From Betaproteobacteria bacterium (GTDB lineage Bacteria > Pseudomonadota > Gammaproteobacteria > Burkholderiales > Burkholderiaceae_C), in NCBI GenBank assembly GCA_009922295.1, contig RFWA01000052.1:1-11070 (forward strand): a DNA stretch of 11,070 nucleotides, in the 5' to 3' direction. A program made the position numbers and the translations under genes. Shown here piece by piece: positions 1-6,149 of the stretch. A model generated the notes under the pieces. That model did not search any database. It had not been told where the DNA came from and saw only the letters and a list, made by a program, of their open reading frames with translations. Numbering within the stretch: the stretch's first letter is position 1; the number at the start of each line of letters is the position of its first letter.

Positions 1-2
1 CG

Positions 3-410
3 TATCAGGTAGAAATCGGCAAGGGCATCATTCGCCAAGAAGGAACGGACATCACTTTGGTGTCCTGGGCGCCTGCCACTGTTGATGTCACCAAGGCTCT
101 GCCAGGCCTCAAGGCGGCAGGGATCAGTGTTGAAGTCATCGATCCCAGGACGTTGAAGCCCTTGGATCTGGACATGATACTGAAATCGGTCAAGAAAACC
201 GGCAAGTTGCTGGTGGTTGACCACGCCAACTGGACAAATGGCTTTGGGTCTCACATCATTGCCGAAGTGGTCCAGGCGCTGCCTGGCATTAAGGCCCGAA
301 GAATCAGTTTCCCTGATTCACCTGGCCCAGGTGCTGGCAACATGATGGCTTGGGCGCGTCCAGACGCCCCCAAGATCATTGACGCTGCTAAGGGCTTGAT
401 GCTCGTTTAA
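3..410 (+). CDS. Alpha-ketoacid dehydrogenase E1 subunit beta, C-terminal part (5' end outside window)
   Basis: This is the end of a thiamine-diphosphate-dependent 2-oxoacid dehydrogenase E1 beta subunit (pyruvate, acetoin or branched-chain type). The frame is open from base 3 to the TAA at 408-410, about 135 residues. What is visible is the transketolase C-terminal domain: a segment reading GTDITLVSWA, then VIDPRTLKPLD, then LLVVDHANWTNGFGSHI, and a closing PDAPKIIDAA. This domain helps E1 beta dimerise and contact the E1 alpha/E2 partners; the cofactor-binding N-terminal half is not in the window, so substrate preference cannot be read. No E2 or E3 gene follows, so if the complex is encoded together those genes lie upstream. 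A hairpin starts 8 bases after the stop. Family assignment is firm; the exact substrate is unknown. Confidence 0.88.
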   Translation, partial: YQVEIGKGIIRQEGTDITLVSWAPATVDVTKALPGLKAAGISVEVIDPRTLKPLDLDMILKSVKKTGKLLVVDHANWTNGFGSHIIAEVVQALPGIKARRISFPDSPGPGAGNMMAWARPDAPKIIDAAKGLMLV

Positions 411-418
411 GGCCAGAC

Positions 419-444
419 ACGTGCGCACCTTTGGGTGCGCACGT
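419..444 (+). terminator. Hairpin after the E1 beta gene, probable terminator
   Basis: A perfect 11-bp inverted repeat (arms 419-429 and 434-444, ACGTGCGCACC / GGTGCGCACGT) with a four-base TTTG loop begins 8 bases after the E1 beta stop codon. It is followed only by ATTTG, so the U-tract is weak. The position and stem strength favour a transcription terminator or a 3'-end stabilising hairpin. Because the U-run is poor, read-through into the zinc-finger gene remains possible. The stem is seen directly; its function is inferred. Confidence 0.6.
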
Positions 445-496
445 ATTTGCTGGGCAGACAACTCTCCCAGTCTCTCAATTCATTAAGTTTGAAAAA

Positions 497-811
497 ATGA
501 CGGACCAAACTACATCAGCGCCTATTGAATGCCCCAAATGCTCGACCCCTATGCGTGAAGCATTGGTTAAAAGCACCATTTGGATCGGCGAACACCTGCA
601 TATTGTTGAGGATATTCCGGCACAGTTTTGTGATGAGTGCATGGAACAGTTTTACGACGAAGACGTCACCGATGCCGTGAGACGTCTGACAGAGCTGGGA
701 TTTCCTGCCGAAGAAGCAAAAAGCCAGATGACCGTGCCTGTTTTTTCCATCACTGGACGAATTATGAGGCGCAGACCGGCGACCGAAGAAGAGTTATTGG
801 CCGATTATTAA
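497..811 (+). CDS. YgiT/MqsA-type zinc-finger protein, orphan
   Basis: A 104-residue protein with the two CxxC knuckles of the YgiT-type (MqsA N-terminal) zinc finger: Cys12-x-x-Cys15 in ECPKC and Cys45-x-x-Cys48 in FCDEC, spaced as in that family, with the typical IVEDIPAQFC and EQFYDEDV segments between and after them. In MqsA antitoxins this zinc domain binds the toxin and a C-terminal helix-turn-helix binds DNA. Here the C-terminal 45 residues form no recognisable HTH, and no MqsR- or HigB-like toxin gene sits next to it, so a role as antitoxin is not supported. The ATG at 497 is chosen because the longer frame from a TTG at 431 would begin inside the hairpin. No clear Shine-Dalgarno is visible. 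This stretch is visibly more AT-rich than the right half of the window. Domain firm, function unknown. Confidence 0.85.
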   Translation: MTDQTTSAPIECPKCSTPMREALVKSTIWIGEHLHIVEDIPAQFCDECMEQFYDEDVTDAVRRLTELGFPAEEAKSQMTVPVFSITGRIMRRRPATEEELLADY

Positions 812-847
812 GATGCTCAGGCATTTCATTTTTTCCAGAATTCCAAA

Positions 848-1063
848 ATGATCCAACGATTTTTCAGATTTATTCTTGTATTTTCCGCCTTGGTCGCTGG
901 TGATTCGCTGCTCATAGCGTCGCAAGCGTCCGCAGCTGGGGTAGCAGCAGGGCCAATTCTGCTGGCGCAGGCAAAAAGCCCAACCTTAATGGACATTCTT
1001 CCTGCTGGTAAAGGGCTGCCTTTACTGCTTGAAAACTGTGGCTCATGCCATTCGACAGTGTGA
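848..1063 (+). pseudogene. Truncated c-type cytochrome, secreted, single heme motif
   Basis: The frame encodes 71 residues: a basic start (RFFR), a hydrophobic export segment (about residues 8-24) with an alanine-rich cleavage region (about 25-34), then a short mature part with one heme-binding motif CGSCH at 64-68. The stop follows only three residues after the heme histidine. The segment LMDILPAGKGLPLLLENCGSCH parallels MDKIFPPTGPGRNLVLNNCANCH in the next gene, so the two are paralogues. The partner continues about 65 residues past its heme motif; this one has lost that part, and I see no continuation in the other two frames before the next start. About 36 mature residues are too few for a normal cytochrome c fold. 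Most likely a degraded copy of a tandem pair; a functional heme-binding microprotein is a less likely alternative. Confidence 0.65.
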
Positions 1064-1085
1064 CCGACAGCTCACTGGGGTTCCA

Positions 1086-1475
1086 ATGAAAACAACTCGG
1101 CGCATATGGGGTGGCAGACTCACCCGGCTGGTCGCGGCGGCCATGATGGGCTTGGCCATGGGGGCGGTTATGGCCCAAGCGCCTGCGGGGCGGTCGCCAA
1201 GACTCGACATGGACAAGATTTTCCCGCCGACAGGGCCGGGTAGAAACCTGGTACTGAACAACTGTGCCAATTGCCACACCATCACCCCCATTGTGGTGAT
1301 TCAGATGACGAGACCCGCGCGGGAGCGCTGGGCCAGAGACCACCGGGACCGGGTAGGGGCGCTGACTGATCAAGAATTCAAAGTGATCACGGAGTACCTT
1401 ATCAAGCACTTCAGTCCGGGGCAGCCCATCCCGCAACTGCCCCAAGAGCTCTTGGACACGTGGACAAACTATTGA
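1086..1475 (+). CDS. Periplasmic monoheme c-type cytochrome
   Basis: A 129-residue exported protein. Residues 1-30 form a signal peptide (basic TTRR...GGR region, hydrophobic LVAAAMMGLAMGAVMA, likely cleavage after Ala30). One covalent heme site, CANCH, lies at 60-64. The C-terminal part (RPARERWARDHRDRV, then QEFKVITEYLIKHF) is helical in character and ends in LLDTWTNY. The only methionine after the heme motif is Met74, just 10 residues beyond His64, so the usual distal Met axial ligand is not evident; the heme may use another ligand or be open on one side. The gene starts 22 bases after the truncated paralogue and is followed 65 bases later by the MBOAT gene, all co-directional. The ATG at 1086 is preferred over 1029 because it starts directly at the signal peptide. 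Electron partner unknown. Confidence 0.8.
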   Translation: MKTTRRIWGGRLTRLVAAAMMGLAMGAVMAQAPAGRSPRLDMDKIFPPTGPGRNLVLNNCANCHTITPIVVIQMTRPARERWARDHRDRVGALTDQEFKVITEYLIKHFSPGQPIPQLPQELLDTWTNY

Positions 1476-1540
1476 AGTCTTGGCGTCCATATCGCCGGCA
1501 TGGATAGACATCGCAGCGATGTCGTGACCCAGGCAGAACG

Positions 1541-2983
1541 ATGATGCTCTTCAATTCTTTTTCGTTTTTGCTGTTCTTCGCCGCGGTAGTCCTTGTCTAC
1601 TATTTGATAGACCACCGGTATCGGTGGGTCTTGCTGCTGGCGTCCAGCCTGTATTTCTACGCGACGTTCAATCTGGAGTACGTCGCTTTACTGATGGTGT
1701 CCACCATCGTTATTTACTTTGCAGGCGTCTTGATGGCTGCGGCGCTGACGCCGGCCAAAAAGAAGGCGCTCTTGGTCGGCGGGGTGGTGCTTTCTTTCCT
1801 GCCATTGATCGTCTTCAAGTACCTGGACTTCTTCGGTGAATCACTGAGTTTGGCGATGGGGCGTGATGACCCGATGTTTTCCCAACTCAACTGGGCGCTG
1901 CCGGCCGGATTGTCTTTCTACACGTTTTCTTGCGTGAGCTATGTGGTGGACGTTTACCGTGGACAGCTGGCGCCGGAGCGGCATTTTGGCCGATTGGCCT
2001 TGTACGTGTCGTTTTTCCCTAAATTGTTGGCTGGCCCGATCAACCGGGCCACCACTTTTTTGCCACAACTGAGCCGCCCGGTTGGCTTTAACCCGGACGC
2101 CGTCCAACAAGGCCTGCAACTTATTCTTTGGGGGCTGTTCAAGAAGGTCGTCATCGCCGATCGGCTGGGGATTTACGTAGACGCAGCTTACAAGAACCCC
2201 GAATTCGCATCACCGGTGGCCTTGCTGATTGCCACTTATTTCTTTGCCTTCCAAATTTATTGCGACTTCTCGGGCTATGCGGACATCGCCATTGGCACGT
2301 CACGGGTGCTGGGCATCGACCTGATGGCAAATTTTCGCCGACCCTATCTGTCGACCTCCGTGACTGAATTTTGGGGAAAAGACAGGTGGCACATCTCCCT
2401 GAGCCGATGGTTTCGTGATTACCTCTACATCCCAATGGGGGGGGGCCAGGGGAGCAAAGCCAGGGTCTATGCCAACCAGATGGCTGTATTTCTGGTCAGT
2501 GGACTGTGGCATGGCGCCAACTGGACCTTTGTTATTTGGGGTGCGCTCAACGGTCTTTATCAAATCTTGACGCTGCTGAGCACTGGATTACGAACCAGAC
2601 TTCACAAACTAGTTCCGCTGCCACCCGCACTTGGCGCGGTGTTGGCTTGTTTGTTGACATTCCACCTGGTGCTGATTTCATGGGTCTTTTTCCGGGCCTC
2701 ATCGGTCGCTGATGCGGTCACGGTGCTGACCAGGCTTGGGCAGACCCTGCCTCAGCTGCCGAGCTTGCTGGGCAGCTACGCCTACACCGGGGAGCTCCTG
2801 CTTTGTGCCGTGTTGATTCTTTTTCTGCTGGGTGTCGAAATCGTTGACGAAAAAAGAGGCGTGTGGGGCAGGCTCGCCGTCGCGCCGGTCTACGTACGTT
2901 GGGGTGTCTATTACGCCTTGCTCATGGCGTTGCTTGTGATGGGCAAATGGAACCTCAAGCAATTTATCTACATGCAGTTTTGA
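1541..2983 (+). CDS. MBOAT family membrane-bound O-acyltransferase (AlgI/DltB-like)
   Basis: A 480-residue polytopic inner-membrane protein of the MBOAT superfamily, close to AlgI in length and motifs. It takes an acyl group, commonly acetyl, from a cytoplasmic donor and passes it across the membrane for O-acylation of an exported polymer. The sequence starts MLFNSFSFLLFF, typical of the family, with about ten hydrophobic segments. Landmarks are FYTFSCVSYVVDVYRG (about 126-141), FFPKLLAGPINR (about 164-175), the His284 motif EFWGKDRWHISLSRWFRDY, YIPMGGG (297-302) and the catalytic histidine His324 in LWHGANWTFVIWGALNG. All the expected conserved residues I can check are present. Start: two adjacent ATGs (1541, 1544), with only a weak AGG upstream. 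A run of nine G lies inside the YIPMGGG codons. It is followed 22 bases later by an SGNH-like gene, the usual partner of such enzymes. The acyl donor and polymer are unknown. Confidence 0.92.
   Translation: MMLFNSFSFLLFFAAVVLVYYLIDHRYRWVLLLASSLYFYATFNLEYVALLMVSTIVIYFAGVLMAAALTPAKKKALLVGGVVLSFLPLIVFKYLDFFGESLSLAMGRDDPMFSQLNWALPAGLSFYTFSCVSYVVDVYRGQLAPERHFGRLALYVSFFPKLLAGPINRATTFLPQLSRPVGFNPDAVQQGLQLILWGLFKKVVIADRLGIYVDAAYKNPEFASPVALLIATYFFAFQIYCDFSGYADIAIGTSRVLGIDLMANFRRPYLSTSVTEFWGKDRWHISLSRWFRDYLYIPMGGGQGSKARVYANQMAVFLVSGLWHGANWTFVIWGALNGLYQILTLLSTGLRTRLHKLVPLPPALGAVLACLLTFHLVLISWVFFRASSVADAVTVLTRLGQTLPQLPSLLGSYAYTGELLLCAVLILFLLGVEIVDEKRGVWGRLAVAPVYVRWGVYYALLMALLVMGKWNLKQFIYMQF
2437..2445 (+). 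repeat. G9 homopolymer inside the MBOAT gene
   Basis: Nine consecutive G residues encode the end of Met299 and Gly300-302 in the YIPMGGG motif. The frame is intact with nine G. Tracts of this length are prone to slipped-strand change and also to sequencing indels; loss or gain of one base would end the protein before the catalytic His324. Confidence 0.9.
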
Positions 2984-3005
2984 TGCGACCGAGAGCGCCC
3001 ACTTG

Positions 3006-3921
3006 ATGTCTACAAGTCCTGACAGCACGCCCCCCCCAAATGGTGGCGCCAGACCGTTCCTCATGCAGGCAGCATGGTTTTTGCTGATTGGCTTGGTCTT
3101 GTATGGTCTCGTCTACTGGGCGGCAGAACTGCTGTCTGCGCATTACGCCGTGCGTAACCGTTTTCACGTGGTCAAGACCGCGCCCCAAGTGCAGTACGAC
3201 TACGCCATTCTGGGCGCATCGCACGCTGCGGCCTTTGACTATGAAGACATGAACGCTCAATTGGAGGGCATGACCCATAAAAAAATAATCAACTTGTCCA
3301 ACGTGGGCGCTGGTATTACCGTGAATCAGGTGATGCTGGACTATTTTCTTGTGAATCATCGGACCACGAACGTGGTCTATGTCATTGATTCCTTTGGTTT
3401 TTATGCCAATGACTGGAATGAGGCCAGGCTTCAGGATGTCCGGCTCTTCTCTCGAGCGCGTCGCGCTGGATTATTTGACGGGCTTCTCAAAGATCAACAA
3501 CTCCGACCGGTTCAAGCCGGACATCAGCGAGGATGAGTCGGTCAAGTTTAAAAAGACCTACCGACCGGTCAAGCAGATCGACACCCAGCGTATCGGCTTT
3601 TTGTACCCCAAGAAAACTGACCCTCAAGCCCTGGCCCATTACCTGGAGAAGTTGGAGGCCATGGTAGAGACCTTGCGGCAAGAAAAAATCAATCTGATTG
3701 TGGTGAAGCCGCCGATTCCAGCGCGGGTCTACCAGATGCTTCCCAACGAGAGTCAATTTGACACTGCTTTGAAACTGCTGCTGGACAAGCATCACATTGA
3801 GTTCCATGATTTCTCGCTGACCAGCAATGACGAAAAATTCTTCTTCAACACGGACCACTTGAATCGCGTGGGCGTCCTCAATTTCTTTGAGCTTGACTTC
3901 AAGGCTATTCTGGCGAAGTGA
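3006..3921 (+). pseudogene. Membrane-anchored SGNH-like hydrolase/acyltransferase, broken by a frameshift
   Basis: Two overlapping frames together make one SGNH/DltD-like protein. The first runs from ATG 3006 to a stop at 3534-3536; the second, in the next frame, is needed from about 3450-3470 to TGA 3919-3921. Joined, they give about 305 residues. Seen in order: a cytoplasmic Pro-rich start, one membrane anchor (about 20-40), a block I-like nucleophile motif ILGASH with Ser72, a beta-strand NVVYVIDSFGF, the join after about LFSRA, LIVVKPP in the second half, and the C-terminal FNTDHLNRVG with Asp284/His285 as the probable catalytic dyad. The total length is one base more than a multiple of three, so a single extra base in the GCGCGTCGCGC segment (3456-3466) would explain the break. 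Such proteins transfer or remove acyl groups on exported polymers together with MBOAT partners; the gene lies 22 bases behind the MBOAT gene. Either a real lesion or a sequence error. Confidence 0.75.
3030..3037 (+). repeat. C8 homopolymer near the start of the SGNH-like gene
   Basis: Eight consecutive C residues encode Pro9-Pro11, eight codons after the ATG at 3006. The frame into the membrane anchor is correct with eight C. A one-base change would stop expression early. This tract does not compensate for the frameshift near 3460. Confidence 0.85.
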
Positions 3922-3992
3922 AAACCCTGCAGCCCCGCCCGGCACCGGGTACGCTGGTCAGTACAATCGCTGGCAGATTCCCTTAAGCAAAA

Positions 3993-4009
3993 AGAGGACA
4001 CATTCCTCT
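3993..4009 (+). other. Small hairpin upstream of the terminator-like stem
   Basis: AGAGGA (3993-3998) pairs with TCCTCT (4004-4009) around a five-base CACAT loop. It lies five bases before the next hairpin, making a tandem stem pair in the 217-base gap between the SGNH-like gene and ychF. No riboswitch or known RNA is recognised. The pairing is seen directly; a role in termination or processing is only a guess. Confidence 0.35.
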
Positions 4010-4014
4010 GAAAC

Positions 4015-4037
4015 CCGTGCGCTGATGCACGGTTTTG
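4015..4037 (+). terminator. Possible Rho-independent terminator before ychF
   Basis: A six-base-pair GC-rich stem (CCGTGC 4015-4020, GCACGG 4027-4032) with a GCTGAT loop is followed directly by TTTTG and then TATTTT. It would end transcription of the acyltransferase cluster about 95 bases past its last stop and before ychF. The stem is short, so efficiency is uncertain. Confidence 0.5.
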
Positions 4038-4123
4038 TATTTTGCTGTCCGGTCTTGCATGGTGCGGATCAGGCGCTTAGACACCCCGCCGTGGGTTCTT
4101 GGGTGCAGGCGGGATCTTGATTC

Positions 4124-4130
4124 AAAAGGA
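4124..4130 (+). promoter_or_regulatory. Ribosome binding site of ychF
   Basis: AAAAGGA lies eight bases before the ATG at 4139. It is one of the few clear Shine-Dalgarno sites in the window and fixes the ychF start. Confidence 0.75.
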
Positions 4131-4138
4131 CAATTTTC

Positions 4139-5230
4139 ATGAGTTTGAAGTGTGGCATCGTGGGCCTGCCCAACGTCGGTAAATCGACCCTGTTCAATGC
4201 GCTGACCAAGGCCGGTATTGCGGCGGAGAATTACCCTTTTTGCACTATTGAGCCCAATGTCGGCATTGTTGAGGTGCCCGACCCGCGCTTGCAACAGCTT
4301 GCCGCCATCATCACCCCCGAACGTATCGTGCCGGCCATTGTGGAATTTGTGGATATCGCAGGCCTGGTAGCCGGCGCCAGCACCGGTGAGGGCCTGGGCA
4401 ACAAGTTTTTGGCGCACATCCGCGAGACCGACGCCATCATCAATGTGGTGCGCTGTTTTGAAGACGACAACGTGATCCACGTGGCTGGCAAGGTGGACCC
4501 GATTTCTGACATCGAGGTCATCCAGACTGAGCTCTGCCTGGCTGACCTGTCGGCGGTGGAGAAGGCGCTGCACCGCGTCACCAAGACCGCACGCTCGGGC
4601 GACAAGGAGTCGATCAAGCTGGTGGCTATCCTGGAGAAATGCCAGGCCGCCCTGAACGAGGCCAAGCCGGTTCGTACGCTGGACTTCAGCAAAGAAGAGT
4701 TGCCCCTGCTCAAGCAGTTCTTTTTGATCACCGCCAAGCCAGCCATGTTTGTGGCCAACGTGGCCGAAGACGGCTTTGTCAACAACCCGCTGTTGGACCG
4801 TCTCCAGGCCTTTGCCGCCGCCCAGAATGCGCCAGTAGTGGCGATTTGCGCCAAGCTGGAGGCTGAAATGAGCGAGATGAGCGACGAAGACCGCCAAATG
4901 TTCCTGGAAGAGCTGGGCCAGAGTGAGCCCGGACTGAACCGCCTGATCCGCGCCGCTTTTGGCCTGCTGGGCCTGCAAACTTACTTCACCGCCGGCGTGA
5001 AAGAAGTGCGCGCCTGGACCATCCACGTTGGTGACACCGGGCCACAGGCGGCCGGCGTCATCCACACCGATTTTGAGAAGGGCTACATCCGGGCCCAGAC
5101 CATCGCCTTTGATGACTTCATCAGCTTCAAGGGCGAGCAGGGCGCCAAAGACGCCGGCAAGATGCGCGCCGAGGGCAAGGACTACGTCGTCAAAGACGGT
5201 GATGTGATGAACTTCCTGTTCAGCTCCTGA
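4139..5230 (+). CDS. ychF: Redox-regulated ATPase YchF (Obg-like, OLA1 family)
   Basis: A 363-residue cytoplasmic P-loop protein, the standard bacterial YchF length. YchF/OLA1 proteins hydrolyse ATP rather than GTP, bind ribosomes and act in translation and stress response. Visible motifs: P-loop GLPNVGKST at residues 8-16; the YPFCTIEPN switch region; FVDIAGLVAGASTGEGLGN, the G3 region, where family members usually have lysines at the GASxGEG neighbourhood and this one reads GLVAGASTGEG; NVAE at 207-210, the altered G4 motif that explains ATP preference; a helical insert (about 130-200); and a C-terminal TGS domain ending EGKDYVVKDGDVMNFLF. The start is set by a good Shine-Dalgarno site. Upstream are a tandem hairpin and about 100 bases that should hold the promoter, though no convincing -35/-10 pair was found. 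The hypothetical gene at 5270 follows closely and is probably co-transcribed. Confidence 0.97.
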   Translation: MSLKCGIVGLPNVGKSTLFNALTKAGIAAENYPFCTIEPNVGIVEVPDPRLQQLAAIITPERIVPAIVEFVDIAGLVAGASTGEGLGNKFLAHIRETDAIINVVRCFEDDNVIHVAGKVDPISDIEVIQTELCLADLSAVEKALHRVTKTARSGDKESIKLVAILEKCQAALNEAKPVRTLDFSKEELPLLKQFFLITAKPAMFVANVAEDGFVNNPLLDRLQAFAAAQNAPVVAICAKLEAEMSEMSDEDRQMFLEELGQSEPGLNRLIRAAFGLLGLQTYFTAGVKEVRAWTIHVGDTGPQAAGVIHTDFEKGYIRAQTIAFDDFISFKGEQGAKDAGKMRAEGKDYVVKDGDVMNFLFSS

Positions 5231-5269
5231 ACCCACCGGCCGTTGCCAGAGTCTGAAGTGGCCCATGGC

Positions 5270-5980
5270 ATGAACCCGCTGCAAATTGAGATCCAGCGCC
5301 TGTATGCGGCACCTGAAGGCCAGGTGCGCGCCCTGGTGGTGGAATTGGCCCGACCGGCCGACTGGGGCTTACTTGGCCCGCTGTGGCGCGGGCTACAGGC
5401 CGACTTGGCCTTGCCGGCACCCGCCATCGCGGTCTCTGGCGTGGACGGCTACCAACTGTGGCTGTCCCTGGCAGAGCCGGTGACCTTGGCTGAGGCTGGC
5501 GCGTTTTTAGTGGCGCTGCGGCAGCATTACCTGGGTGCAGTGGCGCCAAAGCGGATCAGCCTCATGCCCTCGCTGGCCAGCCCTGCGACGCAGCCGCAGC
5601 CGGTACCCAGTCAGCAGCCGGCAACAGGCTACTGGTCCGCTTTTGTGGCGCCAGATCTGGCCCCCATTTTTGCCGATGAGCCCTGGCTGGACCAGGCCCC
5701 CAGCCCTGACGCCCAGGCCCATGTGCTGGCGCGGCTGCAGTCCATCAAACCCAACGCATTGGCGGCCGCCCTGGCCCGCCTGCAGCCGGCAGCCATGCCC
5801 GTGCCGCCAGCCGAGTTGCCAAGCCCTTTGCAGACCTACTCACCTGCTTACGCGCCCGATGCCAACGGCGAAGCTCTGACGCCCAAGGCTTTTTTGCTGG
5901 CGGTGATGCATGACCCAGCGGTCGAACTGGCCCTGCGCATTGAGGCGGCCAAGGCCTTGTTGCCGTGCTCTAGTTCGTAG
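5270..5980 (+). CDS. Conserved hypothetical protein downstream of ychF
   Basis: A 236-residue soluble protein of unknown function, with no signal peptide or membrane segment. I recall similar proteins only as Burkholderiales hypotheticals with the same MNPLQ.EIQRLY start. Three blocks can be seen: an N-terminal domain with ALVVELARPADWGLL, LPAPAIAVSG and LWLSLAEPV (about 20-90); a Pro/Gln-rich linker (about 100-117) leading to YWSAFVAPDLAPIF (about 120-133) and WLD; and a C-terminal block FLLAVMHDPAVELALRIEAAKALLP (about 207-231). The start at ATG 5270 is preferred to a TTG at 5243, because the MNPLQ beginning matches homologues I remember and the extra nine residues look like noise. The gap to ychF is 39 bases with no terminator. 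The stop TAG overlaps a short stem (5979-5993). The function cannot be inferred from sequence alone. Confidence 0.75.
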   Translation: MNPLQIEIQRLYAAPEGQVRALVVELARPADWGLLGPLWRGLQADLALPAPAIAVSGVDGYQLWLSLAEPVTLAEAGAFLVALRQHYLGAVAPKRISLMPSLASPATQPQPVPSQQPATGYWSAFVAPDLAPIFADEPWLDQAPSPDAQAHVLARLQSIKPNALAAALARLQPAAMPVPPAELPSPLQTYSPAYAPDANGEALTPKAFLLAVMHDPAVELALRIEAAKALLPCSSS

Positions 5981-5993
5981 CCGGCGTCCGGCT
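5979..5993 (+). other. Short stem at the stop of the hypothetical gene
   Basis: AGCCGG (5979-5984) and CCGGCT (5988-5993) form a perfect six-base stem with a CGT loop that begins inside the stop codon. There is no U-run after it, so it is at best a weak terminator. Confidence 0.3.
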
Positions 5994-6019
5994 TGCAAAT
6001 TGACATGGCTTGGCCCGTA

Positions 6020-6148
6020 ATGAGCGGGAAACATGGTGGCAGCGGCCTGACGTTATCCATCGTGCGGAAGTCGACCGAGCTCATGGGTGACGCGATTGCC
6101 TGCGAACCCATCGCGAGATTTGCCATGACTTTGTCGTTAAGCTTGGCA
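6020..6148 (+). pseudogene. Remnant of a sensor histidine kinase ATPase domain (C-terminal end)
   Basis: In the frame starting at ATG 6020, the DNA between the hypothetical gene and the lyase-like gene reads GGSGLTLSIVRKSTELMG, then DAIACEP and FAMTLSLSLA. This closely follows the last part of HATPase_c domains of sensor kinases: the G2 box GGSGLGLSIV, the helix ending in E-L-x-G, and the final beta-strands that usually close as F-x-L-x-L-P. Nothing of the N, G1 or F boxes, the dimerisation helix or a sensor region precedes it; the same frame upstream runs into the stop of the hypothetical gene at 5978. It therefore looks like the last 40 or so codons of a deleted kinase gene. One G-box glycine is replaced by Thr (GLTLS). 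Chance resemblance is possible over so short a stretch, but the ordered match argues against it. Confidence 0.5.
6083..6111. promoter_or_regulatory. Imperfect dyad upstream of the lyase-like gene
   Basis: ATGGGT (6083-6088) and ACCCAT (6106-6111) flank a 17-base spacer, and GCGAT/ATCGC partly overlaps them. It lies 39-67 bases before the lyase-like start and could be an operator, but it also falls within the kinase-like remnant, so coincidence is likely. No clear -35/-10 pair is seen. Confidence 0.2.
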
Positions 6149-6149
6149 T

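Noticed and set aside
431..496. Longer start (TTG) for the zinc-finger gene
   Set aside because: It begins inside the 419-444 hairpin and adds residues unlike the family; ATG 497 gives the expected N-terminus.
497..811. MqsRA/HigBA-type toxin-antitoxin system
   Set aside because: Only the zinc-finger half is present; there is no HTH domain and no toxin frame on either side.
2034..2051. Inverted repeat GGCCCGATCAACCGGGCC
   Set aside because: It lies inside the MBOAT coding region and is explained by the codons for the conserved AGPINRAT motif.
3983..5284. Long open frame of 433 codons on the minus strand
   Set aside because: It lies opposite ychF over its entire length. ychF is a certain gene with a good ribosome site; the reverse frame has His/Gln/Leu-rich low-complexity content typical of an antisense shadow in GC-rich coding DNA.
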